This document shows, in pieces, positions 8,719-13,740 of a stretch of DNA of 15,260 nt. The notes beneath the pieces are model-generated. The model had not been told where the DNA came from, did no database searches, and worked only from the letters and a program-made list of their open reading frames with translations. This stretch comes from an uncultured Clostridia bacterium (GTDB taxonomy: Bacteria; Bacillota; Clostridia; Oscillospirales; UMGS1783), in NCBI GenBank assembly GCA_937892635.1, contig CALBKB010000118.1:1-15260 (forward strand). The letters run 5' to 3'. Made by a program: the position numbers and the translations under genes. Numbering within the stretch: position 1 is the first letter of the stretch; each line of letters begins with the position of its first letter.

Positions 8719-9473
8719 AGGATATGTTGCATCACTTTGCGCCCAACGAGCGTATCTTTGCCGCGCATATCATGGATCTGTTTGAGCAGGTTGAGCGTGG
8801 AAAGGGTATACGTTGTACCGGATTTTGCGATCTGCGCCAAGCCGCTATCGTTCATCAGATCGGACAGGCCTATGATCTTAACTGTCAACCATTTGGCGGT
8901 TGGACGGATGCTGAGCGTGTTTTGTTCGTCCTTGCTCCGTCGCAGTGGCAGATGCCCGATTCGCCAATTGTAGCGATATGCTTGCAGACCTACGGTGAGG
9001 TTACTCACCGTGATATTCTGGGCTCCGTGCTGGGCTTAGGCATAAAACGGGAACAGATCGGCGATATCCTTCGCACCGAGAATGGCCATATTGTTTTGGT
9101 CAAGCCGCCGGCTGATCGCGTTATTTTAGATGAGCTTAAGCGCGTGGGAAGGGAAGCGGTCAAGTGTTCGCTGATTGCCTTAGAGGAAATCCCCGAACCG
9201 ATTCGCAACTTTCGCATGATAAAGGGTACGGTCAAATCCCTTCGGTTGGATAGTGTCGTTTCTTTGTGTGCCAATTGTTCCCGAGAGAAAGGTAAACTAC
9301 TTGTAGAAAAAGAGCTGGTGACGGTGGATGCTGTCGTACGTCCAGAACCGGCCTTTTTAATTCCCGAAAGCTGCACCATTTCCATTCGCGGACACGGTAA
9401 GTTCCAAATAGCTTGCGATGGCGTGGTAACGGCCAAGGGGCGCTATGTTATCACTATTAAAAAATACATTTAG
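8709..9473 (+). CDS. ylmH: YlmH, S4-domain RNA-binding protein
   Basis: A 254-residue protein of the YlmH family. The central region carries the family motifs GGWTDAER (63-70) and HRDILGSVLGLGIKREQIGD (100-119). An S4 RNA-binding domain occupies about residues 180-250, beginning near SLRLDSVVSLCANCSREKGK. In Bacillus subtilis, YlmH binds obstructed 50S subunits carrying peptidyl-tRNA and takes part in RqcH-independent ribosome quality control; the same role here is inference from the family. The start lies inside the end of yggT (10-nt overlap). divIVA follows after 14 nt, the usual Bacillota order. Confidence 0.93.
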   Translation: MAVKDMLHHFAPNERIFAAHIMDLFEQVERGKGIRCTGFCDLRQAAIVHQIGQAYDLNCQPFGGWTDAERVLFVLAPSQWQMPDSPIVAICLQTYGEVTHRDILGSVLGLGIKREQIGDILRTENGHIVLVKPPADRVILDELKRVGREAVKCSLIALEEIPEPIRNFRMIKGTVKSLRLDSVVSLCANCSREKGKLLVEKELVTVDAVVRPEPAFLIPESCTISIRGHGKFQIACDGVVTAKGRYVITIKKYI

Positions 9474-9487
9474 TAAGGAGATTAACT

Positions 9488-10231
9488 ATGCTTACACCTC
9501 ATGATATTGAAGAATATCCGTTGCCTAAAACGTTAGGAGGCTATAAATGCGAAGCCGTGGACACTTTTTTGGATACGGTCGCTGCGGATTATCAGAAGCT
9601 CTATGATGAAAACCTGGCTTTGACCAAAAAGATGAATTTATTGGTCGAAAAAATCACTGAGTATCGCAAAGATGAGGAATATCTCAAGAGTGCTATGCTG
9701 GAAGCTCAGCGCTTGGTTGAGATTTCTACCAAAGAAGCCAAAGCCAAGGCGGAAGAGATTATTAACGACGCTAACGCCAAGGCCGAAGAGATTATTCAGA
9801 ATGCTGTTCGTGCAGCGCAGGCGGCCGATGAGCATTATGAAAGCATGCGTGTAGAGGTTAACAGCTTCCGCAACCAGCTGCTCACTACATACAAGTCTCA
9901 CATCGAGATTATCTCGGCTCTGCCCGTGTATGAGCGTGAGGAGCAAGAGGTTGTTGAAGAGGAACTCGTTGAGATTGAAGAAGATGGAGGAGATGCGGTC
10001 GAGCAATTCTCCCTGCCTCTCGAGTGCAAGGATGGTGTTGTTGAACGACGGCTTAGCCGGATTGTTTACGATAGCGTCAATCTCGGCACGGCTTACTGCG
10101 ATAGCAGTCTCGAAAGCTGGCTCGTAGTCCGAAATCGAAATTTTGTCGAATGGTGGTGTAGCATGAGGGGCTATCCAGGACATGGATACGCCGGAAGAGG
10201 AAGAATCCGATACGGAGTACGACACTGTTAA
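9488..10231 (+). CDS. divIVA: DivIVA, with aberrant C-terminal third caused by a foreign insertion
   Basis: The open frame gives 247 residues, but only about residues 1-160 look like DivIVA, a membrane-curvature-sensing coiled-coil scaffold at division sites and poles. The N-terminal domain MLTPHDIEEYPLPKTLGGYK contains the usual start of the membrane-binding region, and YKCEAVDTFLD is typical. A coiled coil follows (about 30-135), including two hendecad repeats, AKAEEIINDAN and AKAEEIIQNAV (bases 9743-9808). An acidic stretch ends near 9968. From there to the stop the protein (residues about 161-247) is rich in Cys, Trp and Arg and unlike any DivIVA. This stretch is the antisense of an M3 peptidase sequence, followed by an out-of-frame read through the true acidic tail, which survives at 10167-10244. 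AAGGAG precedes ATG 9488 at good spacing. The N-terminal scaffold may still function. Confidence 0.9.
   Translation: MLTPHDIEEYPLPKTLGGYKCEAVDTFLDTVAADYQKLYDENLALTKKMNLLVEKITEYRKDEEYLKSAMLEAQRLVEISTKEAKAKAEEIINDANAKAEEIIQNAVRAAQAADEHYESMRVEVNSFRNQLLTTYKSHIEIISALPVYEREEQEVVEEELVEIEEDGGDAVEQFSLPLECKDGVVERRLSRIVYDSVNLGTAYCDSSLESWLVVRNRNFVEWWCSMRGYPGHGYAGRGRIRYGVRHC
9968..10171 (-). pseudogene. Inserted fragment of an M3-family (Dcp-like) peptidase, N-terminal part, antisense inside divIVA
   Basis: Read on the minus strand this stretch encodes, in one open frame, APHATPPFDKISISDYEPAF and then AEIDAIVNNPAKPSFNNTIL, ALERQGELLDRISSIFFNLN. From memory this is the N-terminal helical segment of M3A peptidyl-dipeptidases/oligopeptidases; E. 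coli Dcp has the comparable PHFDQI...YRPAF...FNNTILALEQSGELLTRV...VFFAM. It resembles Bacteroidota-type sequences most. The catalytic HExxH part is absent; similarity stops after FFNLN, where the minus-strand reading becomes antisense DivIVA. The fragment has no start signal of its own and cannot make an enzyme. Boundaries are approximate (within about 10 bp), set where each homology fades. I see no inverted repeats or clear target-site duplication. A real insertion and a misassembly both remain possible. Confidence 0.8.
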
Positions 10232-10244
10232 TTTCGACGCTTAA
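10167..10244 (+). pseudogene. divIVA: Displaced 3' tail of divIVA, in a different frame from its 5' part
   Basis: After the foreign piece, the plus-strand frame starting at 10167 reads GAIQDMDTPEEEESDTEYDT and then VNFDA before TAA at 10242-10244. This is the strongly acidic tail expected at the end of a DivIVA protein, and it matches the acidic character of the last genuine residues (VVEEELVE) before the insertion. The frame differs from that of the divIVA 5' part, and a TGA lies in this frame at 10164. A clean insertion would therefore have a length of 3n+1. Removing it would give a DivIVA of roughly 180-190 residues, a normal size. Confidence 0.65.
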
Positions 10245-10260
10245 CAATACGTTTGAATAT

Positions 10261-10290
10261 AATAGGCAGCCCAAACGGCTGCCTATTATT
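10261..10290 (+). terminator. Hairpin after divIVA, probable weak intrinsic terminator
   Basis: A perfect 11-bp stem (AATAGGCAGCC at 10261-10271 with GGCTGCCTATT at 10277-10287) closes a 5-nt loop, CAAAC. Only a short, mixed U-rich stretch (ATTATTTCC) follows, so termination may be partial. It sits 16 nt after the divIVA tail stop and 22 nt before lspA, where it could reduce read-through from the division cluster into lspA-rluD. Confidence 0.6.
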
Positions 10291-10309
10291 TCCATGAGAA
10301 GGGAAAATC

Positions 10310-10831
10310 ATGTTGTTATCTAGTATCCTCATCATCGCCATTATTTTGCTGGATCGCTTGGTAAAATATTGGGCCATGACCGTTGTGGCTCCGGTTGGTG
10401 AACTGGCAGGAATTGAAGGTATTTTTCATTTTTATTATGTGGAAAATACCGGCGCGGCCTTTTCCATTTTGCGCGAGCATACGTGGATATTAATTGTTAT
10501 TACGGCATTGGTCGTGGTTTTTGGTCTGTACGTTTTGTTCTTTAAAAAACTCAGTTTGCCTTACAACATCTGTCTGGCTGCTATCGTGGGTGGCGGTATT
10601 GGAAATTTAGTCGATCGTATTGCCTACGGTTATGTTGTGGATATGTTTATGGTGGACTTTGTTGAGTTTGCCATTTTTAATGTGGCGGATATCTTTATCA
10701 CCCTGGGTGGTATTGCCTTAATTGTGGTTATCTTGTTTTTTGATAAAGAGCACCCGCTGTTTTCCAAGAAACAAATCGAAAATACGGAGACATCCGATGA
10801 ACTCACCCTTGATCCAACTGACGATAACTGA
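10310..10831 (+). CDS. lspA: Lipoprotein signal peptidase LspA (signal peptidase II)
   Basis: A 173-residue membrane aspartic protease that removes the signal peptide of diacylglyceryl-prolipoproteins. There are four membrane helices (about residues 3-22, 58-78, 84-102 and 128-146). Conserved landmarks are D15 in LLDRLVKYW, VENTGAAFS (44-52), GNLVDRIAYGYVVDMF with D102 and D111, and FNVADIFI with D127. By comparison with solved LspA structures the catalytic aspartate pair should be D111 and D127. The C terminus carries a hydrophilic extension of about 25 residues (KKQIENTETSDELTL...), part of which is coded by the region that also holds the ribosome binding site and start of the next gene. 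GAGAAGGGA precedes ATG 10310. lspA followed by an rluD-type gene is the standard Bacillota pair. Confidence 0.96.
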   Translation: MLLSSILIIAIILLDRLVKYWAMTVVAPVGELAGIEGIFHFYYVENTGAAFSILREHTWILIVITALVVVFGLYVLFFKKLSLPYNICLAAIVGGGIGNLVDRIAYGYVVDMFMVDFVEFAIFNVADIFITLGGIALIVVILFFDKEHPLFSKKQIENTETSDELTLDPTDDN

Positions 10832-11720
10832 AGATTTGGCTGGAGAGCGCCTGGATAAGGCGCTTTCTCGACTTTTGCCTGAACATTCTCGTTCCTCTTT
10901 AGCGGCTTTGTGCGAAAGCGGTGCCGTTTTAGTTAACGGAAATCCGGAAGGCAAGAAATATGCCGTCAAACAGGACGATGTTTTGTCGGTTACGTTGCCT
11001 GACCCCGTTCCCTGCGAGGCACAGCCCCAGGATATTCCACTGGATATTGTTTATATGGATGATCAGGTTGCTGTTGTCAATAAGCCGCGAGGCATGGTTG
11101 TGCACCCGGCCGCCGGTAATGCCGACGGTACCCTTGTCAACGCTCTTCTTTATGCTTGTGGCCACGAATTATCGGGCATTAACGGCGTCATGCGTCCCGG
11201 TATCGTGCACCGAATCGATAAAAACACCAGCGGATTGCTCGTGATTGCCAAAACAGATATTGCCCATCAGGCGTTGGCGCAACAGTTTAAAGAGCATAGC
11301 CTGGATCGCGTCTATCACGCTATCGTCTGTGGTAATCCCGGCCAAGAGGGGACCGTTGATGCACCTATCGGCCGCAGTAAAAAAGACCGAAAAAAAATGG
11401 CGGTTACGCCGCTTAACGCCAAACATGCTGTTACTCATTTCCGGACTTTAGAGTCCTTAGGGAAATACACCTATATTGAATGTCGCTTAGAAACGGGTCG
11501 TACCCATCAGATCCGTGTCCATATGTCACATATCGGTCATCCGCTTCTGGGCGATATCACTTATGGCGAAACCAAGGATCCGTTTCGTTTGCAAGGGCAA
11601 TGCCTACATGCAAAGTCAATAGGCTTTACACATCCGACGACGGGTGAGCGGCTGCTTTTTGAGAGCGATTTGCCGGAATATTTTCAAACAGTATTGACAA
11701 AACTCAAAAGTGATGTATAA
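10797..11720 (+). CDS. rluD: RluD/YlyB-type pseudouridine synthase
   Basis: A 307-residue RluA-family enzyme that isomerises uridine to pseudouridine, probably in 23S rRNA (the target in Gram-positives is inferred). An S4 RNA-binding domain is at about residues 10-75 (ERLDKALSRLLPEHSRSS...). The catalytic domain has the signature HRIDKNTSGLL with the catalytic Asp at 141; PRGMVVHPAAG and the later RTHQIRVHMSHIGHPLLGD are further family blocks. ATG 10797 is chosen because GGAGA lies 6 nt upstream and the protein then begins at the normal place. A longer frame reaching back to 10722 lies inside an lspA membrane helix. The start overlaps the lspA end by 35 nt. The TAA stop at 11718-11720 is part of the -10 box of the downstream promoter. 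Confidence 0.95.
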   Translation: MNSPLIQLTITEDLAGERLDKALSRLLPEHSRSSLAALCESGAVLVNGNPEGKKYAVKQDDVLSVTLPDPVPCEAQPQDIPLDIVYMDDQVAVVNKPRGMVVHPAAGNADGTLVNALLYACGHELSGINGVMRPGIVHRIDKNTSGLLVIAKTDIAHQALAQQFKEHSLDRVYHAIVCGNPGQEGTVDAPIGRSKKDRKKMAVTPLNAKHAVTHFRTLESLGKYTYIECRLETGRTHQIRVHMSHIGHPLLGDITYGETKDPFRLQGQCLHAKSIGFTHPTTGERLLFESDLPEYFQTVLTKLKSDV

Positions 11721-11721
11721 T
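11694..11721 (+). promoter_or_regulatory. Sigma-A promoter for the thiT riboswitch transcript
   Basis: TTGACA (11694-11699) and TATAAT (11716-11721) are both perfect consensus boxes, 16 bp apart. The -10 box contains the rluD stop codon. Transcription should start near 11728, a few bases before the TPP aptamer. thiT can therefore be transcribed independently of lspA-rluD. Confidence 0.85.
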
Positions 11722-11734
11722 GGGTATGAATTAA

Positions 11735-11818
11735 ATGGGGTGCTGACCTTGCGTCGGCTGAGATCGGGAAATCCCGGGACCCAAGGAACCTGATACGGAT
11801 AATGCCGGCGTAGGGAGA
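11735..11818 (+). ncRNA. TPP riboswitch (THI element) aptamer
   Basis: The conserved thi-box segments are present in order: GGGGTGCT (P1/P2 side), GGCTGAGAT, a variable GGGAAATCCC helix that closes with a tetraloop-like AAAT turn, ACCC, GAACCTGATACGGATAATGCC, and GCGTAGGGA closing P1. This RNA binds thiamine pyrophosphate. Together with the terminator just downstream it should switch off thiT when TPP is plentiful, which fits the thiamine transporter gene it precedes. Confidence 0.95.
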
Positions 11819-11832
11819 TCGTGTACACGTGT

Positions 11833-11870
11833 ATTCTCATGCGGATTTTCCGTATGAGAATTTTTATTTT
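11833..11870 (+). terminator. Riboswitch-controlled intrinsic terminator upstream of thiT
   Basis: ATTCTCATGCGG (11833-11844) pairs with CCGTATGAGAAT (11850-11861) through 12 bp with one G-U pair and a 5-nt loop, followed by TTTTTATTTT. It lies between the TPP aptamer and the GGAGG ribosome binding site of thiT, the classical OFF position. ATACGGA (11793-11799) in the aptamer can pair with TCCGTAT (11849-11855) of the 3' arm and is a candidate antiterminator. A perfect palindrome, CGTGTACACG (11820-11829), sits between the two elements. Confidence 0.88.
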
Positions 11871-11883
11871 GGAGGATAAACAA

Positions 11884-12456
11884 ATGAAACCCGTGAAAAA
11901 CATCAACACACCGCTAGGTAAGCTTCTGGAATGTGCCATTTTAATAGCCATGGCCGTTATTCTTAATTTCTTTAAGATCAATTCTTTTTGGGCGCTTGGC
12001 GGGTCGATTACCGTCGTGAGCATGTTGCCGATTCTCTTAGCGGGATACCGCCACGGCATGAAGTGGGGTCTGATGACCGGTATTTCCTATGCTGTTTTGC
12101 AAATTCTGTTGGATATCGGTCAGATTTCCGCTTGGGGCCTTTCGCCGGCTGTTTTTATCGGCACGCTGTTATTGGACTATCTGCTTGCCTATGGTGGACT
12201 GAGCATGGCCGGTCTGTTCCATAAAAAAAGAAACGGTCTCTGGATCAGCGCTATCGTTTGCTTGACATGGCGATATCTGATGCATGTACTCTCGGGTGTC
12301 ATCCTGTTTGCCGAATATGATCAGATCGGATTCACGCCCCTGACTTGGTCGATTGTCTATAACGGTTCCTATATGCTGCCGGAGCTGATATTGACAACGG
12401 CGGTAGCTTTCTTGATCGGGCGAGTCCCCATCATTCAAAAACATATAGATGCCTGA
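11884..12456 (+). CDS. thiT: Thiamine-specific ECF transporter S component ThiT
   Basis: A 190-residue integral membrane protein with about six helices, the substrate-binding subunit of an energy-coupling-factor transporter. It captures thiamine and shares the EcfA/EcfA'/EcfT module, which is not in this window. Family features are GGSITVVSMLPILLAGYRHG, LTWRYLMHVLSG with a conserved His, and the YNGSYMLPELILT segment (Y159, N160, Y163), which corresponds to thiamine-binding residues in ThiT of Lactococcus. The start is ATG 11884 after GGAGG at 11871-11875; a GTG at 11821 in the same frame lies in the riboswitch leader and would translate through the terminator, so it is rejected. The TPP riboswitch upstream supports the substrate. 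A strong terminator follows. Confidence 0.95.
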   Translation: MKPVKNINTPLGKLLECAILIAMAVILNFFKINSFWALGGSITVVSMLPILLAGYRHGMKWGLMTGISYAVLQILLDIGQISAWGLSPAVFIGTLLLDYLLAYGGLSMAGLFHKKRNGLWISAIVCLTWRYLMHVLSGVILFAEYDQIGFTPLTWSIVYNGSYMLPELILTTAVAFLIGRVPIIQKHIDA

Positions 12457-12465
12457 AGCTATGGG

Positions 12466-12630
12466 CTATAAATCGGAACGGGGATGAGAAATCGTCCCCT
12501 TCTTTTTTTGTTCAAAAAAGGCACAACCCGTCTGGGCAAATCCTCGCTGATTGACAGTAGCGCAACCGCTGAGCTTACAGTATCCGTCTGTCTGATGTCG
12601 ACAGGGATGTTCACATCGAATAATTCCCAT
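12466..12630 (-). CDS. Small Cys-rich protein, function unknown
   Basis: A 54-residue protein with five cysteines (C6, C10, C18, C23, C36) arranged C-x3-C-x7-C-x4-C-x12-C, within MGIIRCEHPCRHQTDGYCKL and ending in CAFFEQKKK. It resembles a widespread group of tiny clostridial proteins with a C-x3-C-x-Y/H-Q-x-D-G-x-C pattern, whose database names (such as hydroxymyristoyl-ACP dehydratase) are not credible for their size. Metal or Fe-S binding is a guess. The start at 12630 is preferred because GGGGTGAT, a good anti-SD match, lies 4 nt upstream; longer starts at 12636 and 12684 lack this spacing. A TATAAT box lies about 40 nt upstream. The last 15 or so codons are made of the thiT terminator sequence, so the tail KKKGTISHPRSDL is probably unconstrained. 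Confidence 0.6.
   Translation of the reverse strand: MGIIRCEHPCRHQTDGYCKLSGCATVNQRGFAQTGCAFFEQKKKGTISHPRSDL
12480..12509 (+). terminator. Intrinsic terminator of thiT
   Basis: GGGGATGA (12480-12487) pairs with TCGTCCCC (12492-12499) around a GAAA tetraloop, with one U-G pair, and is followed by TTCTTTTTTTG. This is a strong rho-independent terminator for the plus strand. It lies wholly inside the 3' coding end of the convergent small gene on the minus strand. Confidence 0.93.
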
Positions 12631-12670
12631 ATTCATCACCCCGTTTTGTATTGTGCGTGAAATAAAATTT

Positions 12671-12697
12671 ATTATACATTTCAAGTGTATTTGTCAG
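12671..12697 (-). promoter_or_regulatory. Possible promoter for the small Cys-rich gene
   Basis: On the minus strand, CTGACA (12697-12692) and a perfect TATAAT (12676-12671) are 15 bp apart, slightly short of ideal. Transcription would begin about 30-35 nt before the start codon. The -35 box lies next to the inverted repeat at 12698-12724. Confidence 0.4.
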
Positions 12698-12724
12698 TTT
12701 CACAGTCAAAATAGAACTGTGAAA
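12698..12724. promoter_or_regulatory. Perfect 9-bp inverted repeat, candidate operator in the divergent intergenic region
   Basis: TTTCACAGT (12698-12706) and ACTGTGAAA (12716-12724) are exact reverse complements separated by 9 nt (CAAAATAGA). The right arm overlaps the ribosome binding site of the adaptor gene (AAAGGGG, 12722-12728), and the left arm abuts the -35 box proposed for the opposite gene. It could be a DNA operator for a dimeric regulator controlling both genes, or an RNA hairpin that masks the adaptor ribosome binding site. No poly-U follows, so it is not a terminator. Confidence 0.5.
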
Positions 12725-12735
12725 GGGGTGTGTGT

Positions 12736-13740
12736 ATGAAAAAATACAAAGCCATAGCGGTTATTACCTATTGTCTGCTGACCCTGTGCAGTTTCTCAGC
12801 AGATTATTTTTATGATATTTTACCCGAAGTTTCTCTGACCAAAGCCCATGTCGGACGCGTCATTGACACCGTCTCCTATTCCGGTGTTGTACAAGCTAAG
12901 GCCTATGGCGTGTTTTCCTCTCATGCGGCTAAAGTAACGGACGTCTATATCCGCGAAGGGCAGTATGTGCAGGAGGGACAACTGCTGGCTCGACTGGATC
13001 TCAATGATACCACAGTTGATGCGATTGGGCACAACATCCCCGATCTCTTTCCCTATGCCGGCAGCCTGGATGAGGACATGCTAAACGAAATATGGAACAC
13101 GGCAACCCAGCAAAGTTCTTATGAACCCATTATTCAATCGGGTGCCGGCATACGTGCAACCTCATCGGGCTATGTCAGCTCGATAAGCGTTGAAGAAGGG
13201 GATTATGCCGGTCGGATAACGCCCTTATTTATTATCACGGACACTGCGCAGATGAGCGTATGTATTCAGGTGGCTGAGGATCGCATTTCCGAAATCGCAG
13301 TTGGGCAAAACGCCACGTTATCCGGAAGCGGATTTTCCGGTCATACCTATCAAGGTACGGTAACACACATCGCTCAGCGAGCGAACCAGTCATTGTTTGG
13401 GAATTCCGGTTCCCAGATAGCTGTGGATATCTCTTTTCAAAACCCCGATTCATTTATCATGCCCGGATTTACGGTAACTGCTAATATCCAACTCGGTATT
13501 CGCAACGGCGTTACGCAGATTCCCTTGGACATGATCGAGCAGGACGATACCGGAAAAGAATTTGTTTGGATCTATCAGGACGGTCATGTGCACAAGGAAT
13601 ATATTCGATGCCAGTATACCGCCTACGGCTATGCCGAGGTTTCAAATTTTGACCTGCAACAGTATATCGTATCACAAACCAGCGCGCCGATTCGGGATGG
13701 CGATACCGTTGTGCTGGCCGATGGGTGGAAGACATGGTGA
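12736..13740 (+). CDS. HlyD/MacA-type efflux adaptor (membrane fusion protein)
   Basis: A 334-residue extracytoplasmic adaptor anchored by one N-terminal helix (about residues 6-22). The two lipoyl half motifs are visible: SHAAKVTDVYIREGQYVQEG (62-81) with LLARLD following, and ATSSGYVSSISVEEGDYAG with the later PLFIITDT. The insert between them is short, so the usual long coiled-coil hairpin is absent or reduced. A beta-barrel domain and a membrane-proximal domain follow, ending in RDGDTVVLADG. Such proteins pair with MacB-like ABC permeases in Gram-positives and export peptides or drugs. ATG 12736 is chosen because AAAGGGG lies 7 nt upstream; GTG 12730 is in frame but too close. The 3' end overlaps the permease start, so the two are coupled. 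Confidence 0.85.
   Translation: MKKYKAIAVITYCLLTLCSFSADYFYDILPEVSLTKAHVGRVIDTVSYSGVVQAKAYGVFSSHAAKVTDVYIREGQYVQEGQLLARLDLNDTTVDAIGHNIPDLFPYAGSLDEDMLNEIWNTATQQSSYEPIIQSGAGIRATSSGYVSSISVEEGDYAGRITPLFIITDTAQMSVCIQVAEDRISEIAVGQNATLSGSGFSGHTYQGTVTHIAQRANQSLFGNSGSQIAVDISFQNPDSFIMPGFTVTANIQLGIRNGVTQIPLDMIEQDDTGKEFVWIYQDGHVHKEYIRCQYTAYGYAEVSNFDLQQYIVSQTSAPIRDGDTVVLADGWKTW

Noticed and set aside
9743..9808. 33-bp tandem repeat in divIVA as a mobile or variable repeat
   Set aside because: It encodes two hendecads of the coiled coil (AKAEEII...), a normal structural repeat of DivIVA proteins.
9638..10225. A 195-codon open frame on the minus strand across divIVA, possibly a whole peptidase gene
   Set aside because: Only residues about 19-86 match M3 peptidases; the rest is antisense of genuine DivIVA coding sequence. 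There is no ribosome binding site, and the catalytic domain is missing, so it is a fragment and not a gene.
9960..10244. A simple frameshift or sequencing error in divIVA as the cause of the odd C terminus
   Set aside because: No other plus-strand frame between about 9985 and 10164 gives DivIVA-like sequence, and the minus strand has clear foreign coding content there. A single indel cannot explain this.
10722..11720. Longer rluD reading frame beginning at 10722
   Set aside because: The extra 25 codons lie within an lspA membrane-helix sequence, and ATG 10797 has a well-placed GGAGA.
11821..12456. Longer thiT starting at GTG 11821
   Set aside because: It would translate the terminator hairpin and lacks a ribosome binding site; ATG 11884 has a strong GGAGG.
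12466..12684. 72-residue version of the small minus-strand protein
   Set aside because: The extension runs through the TATAAT box region and has no Shine-Dalgarno; the start at 12630 has GGGGTGAT at good spacing.
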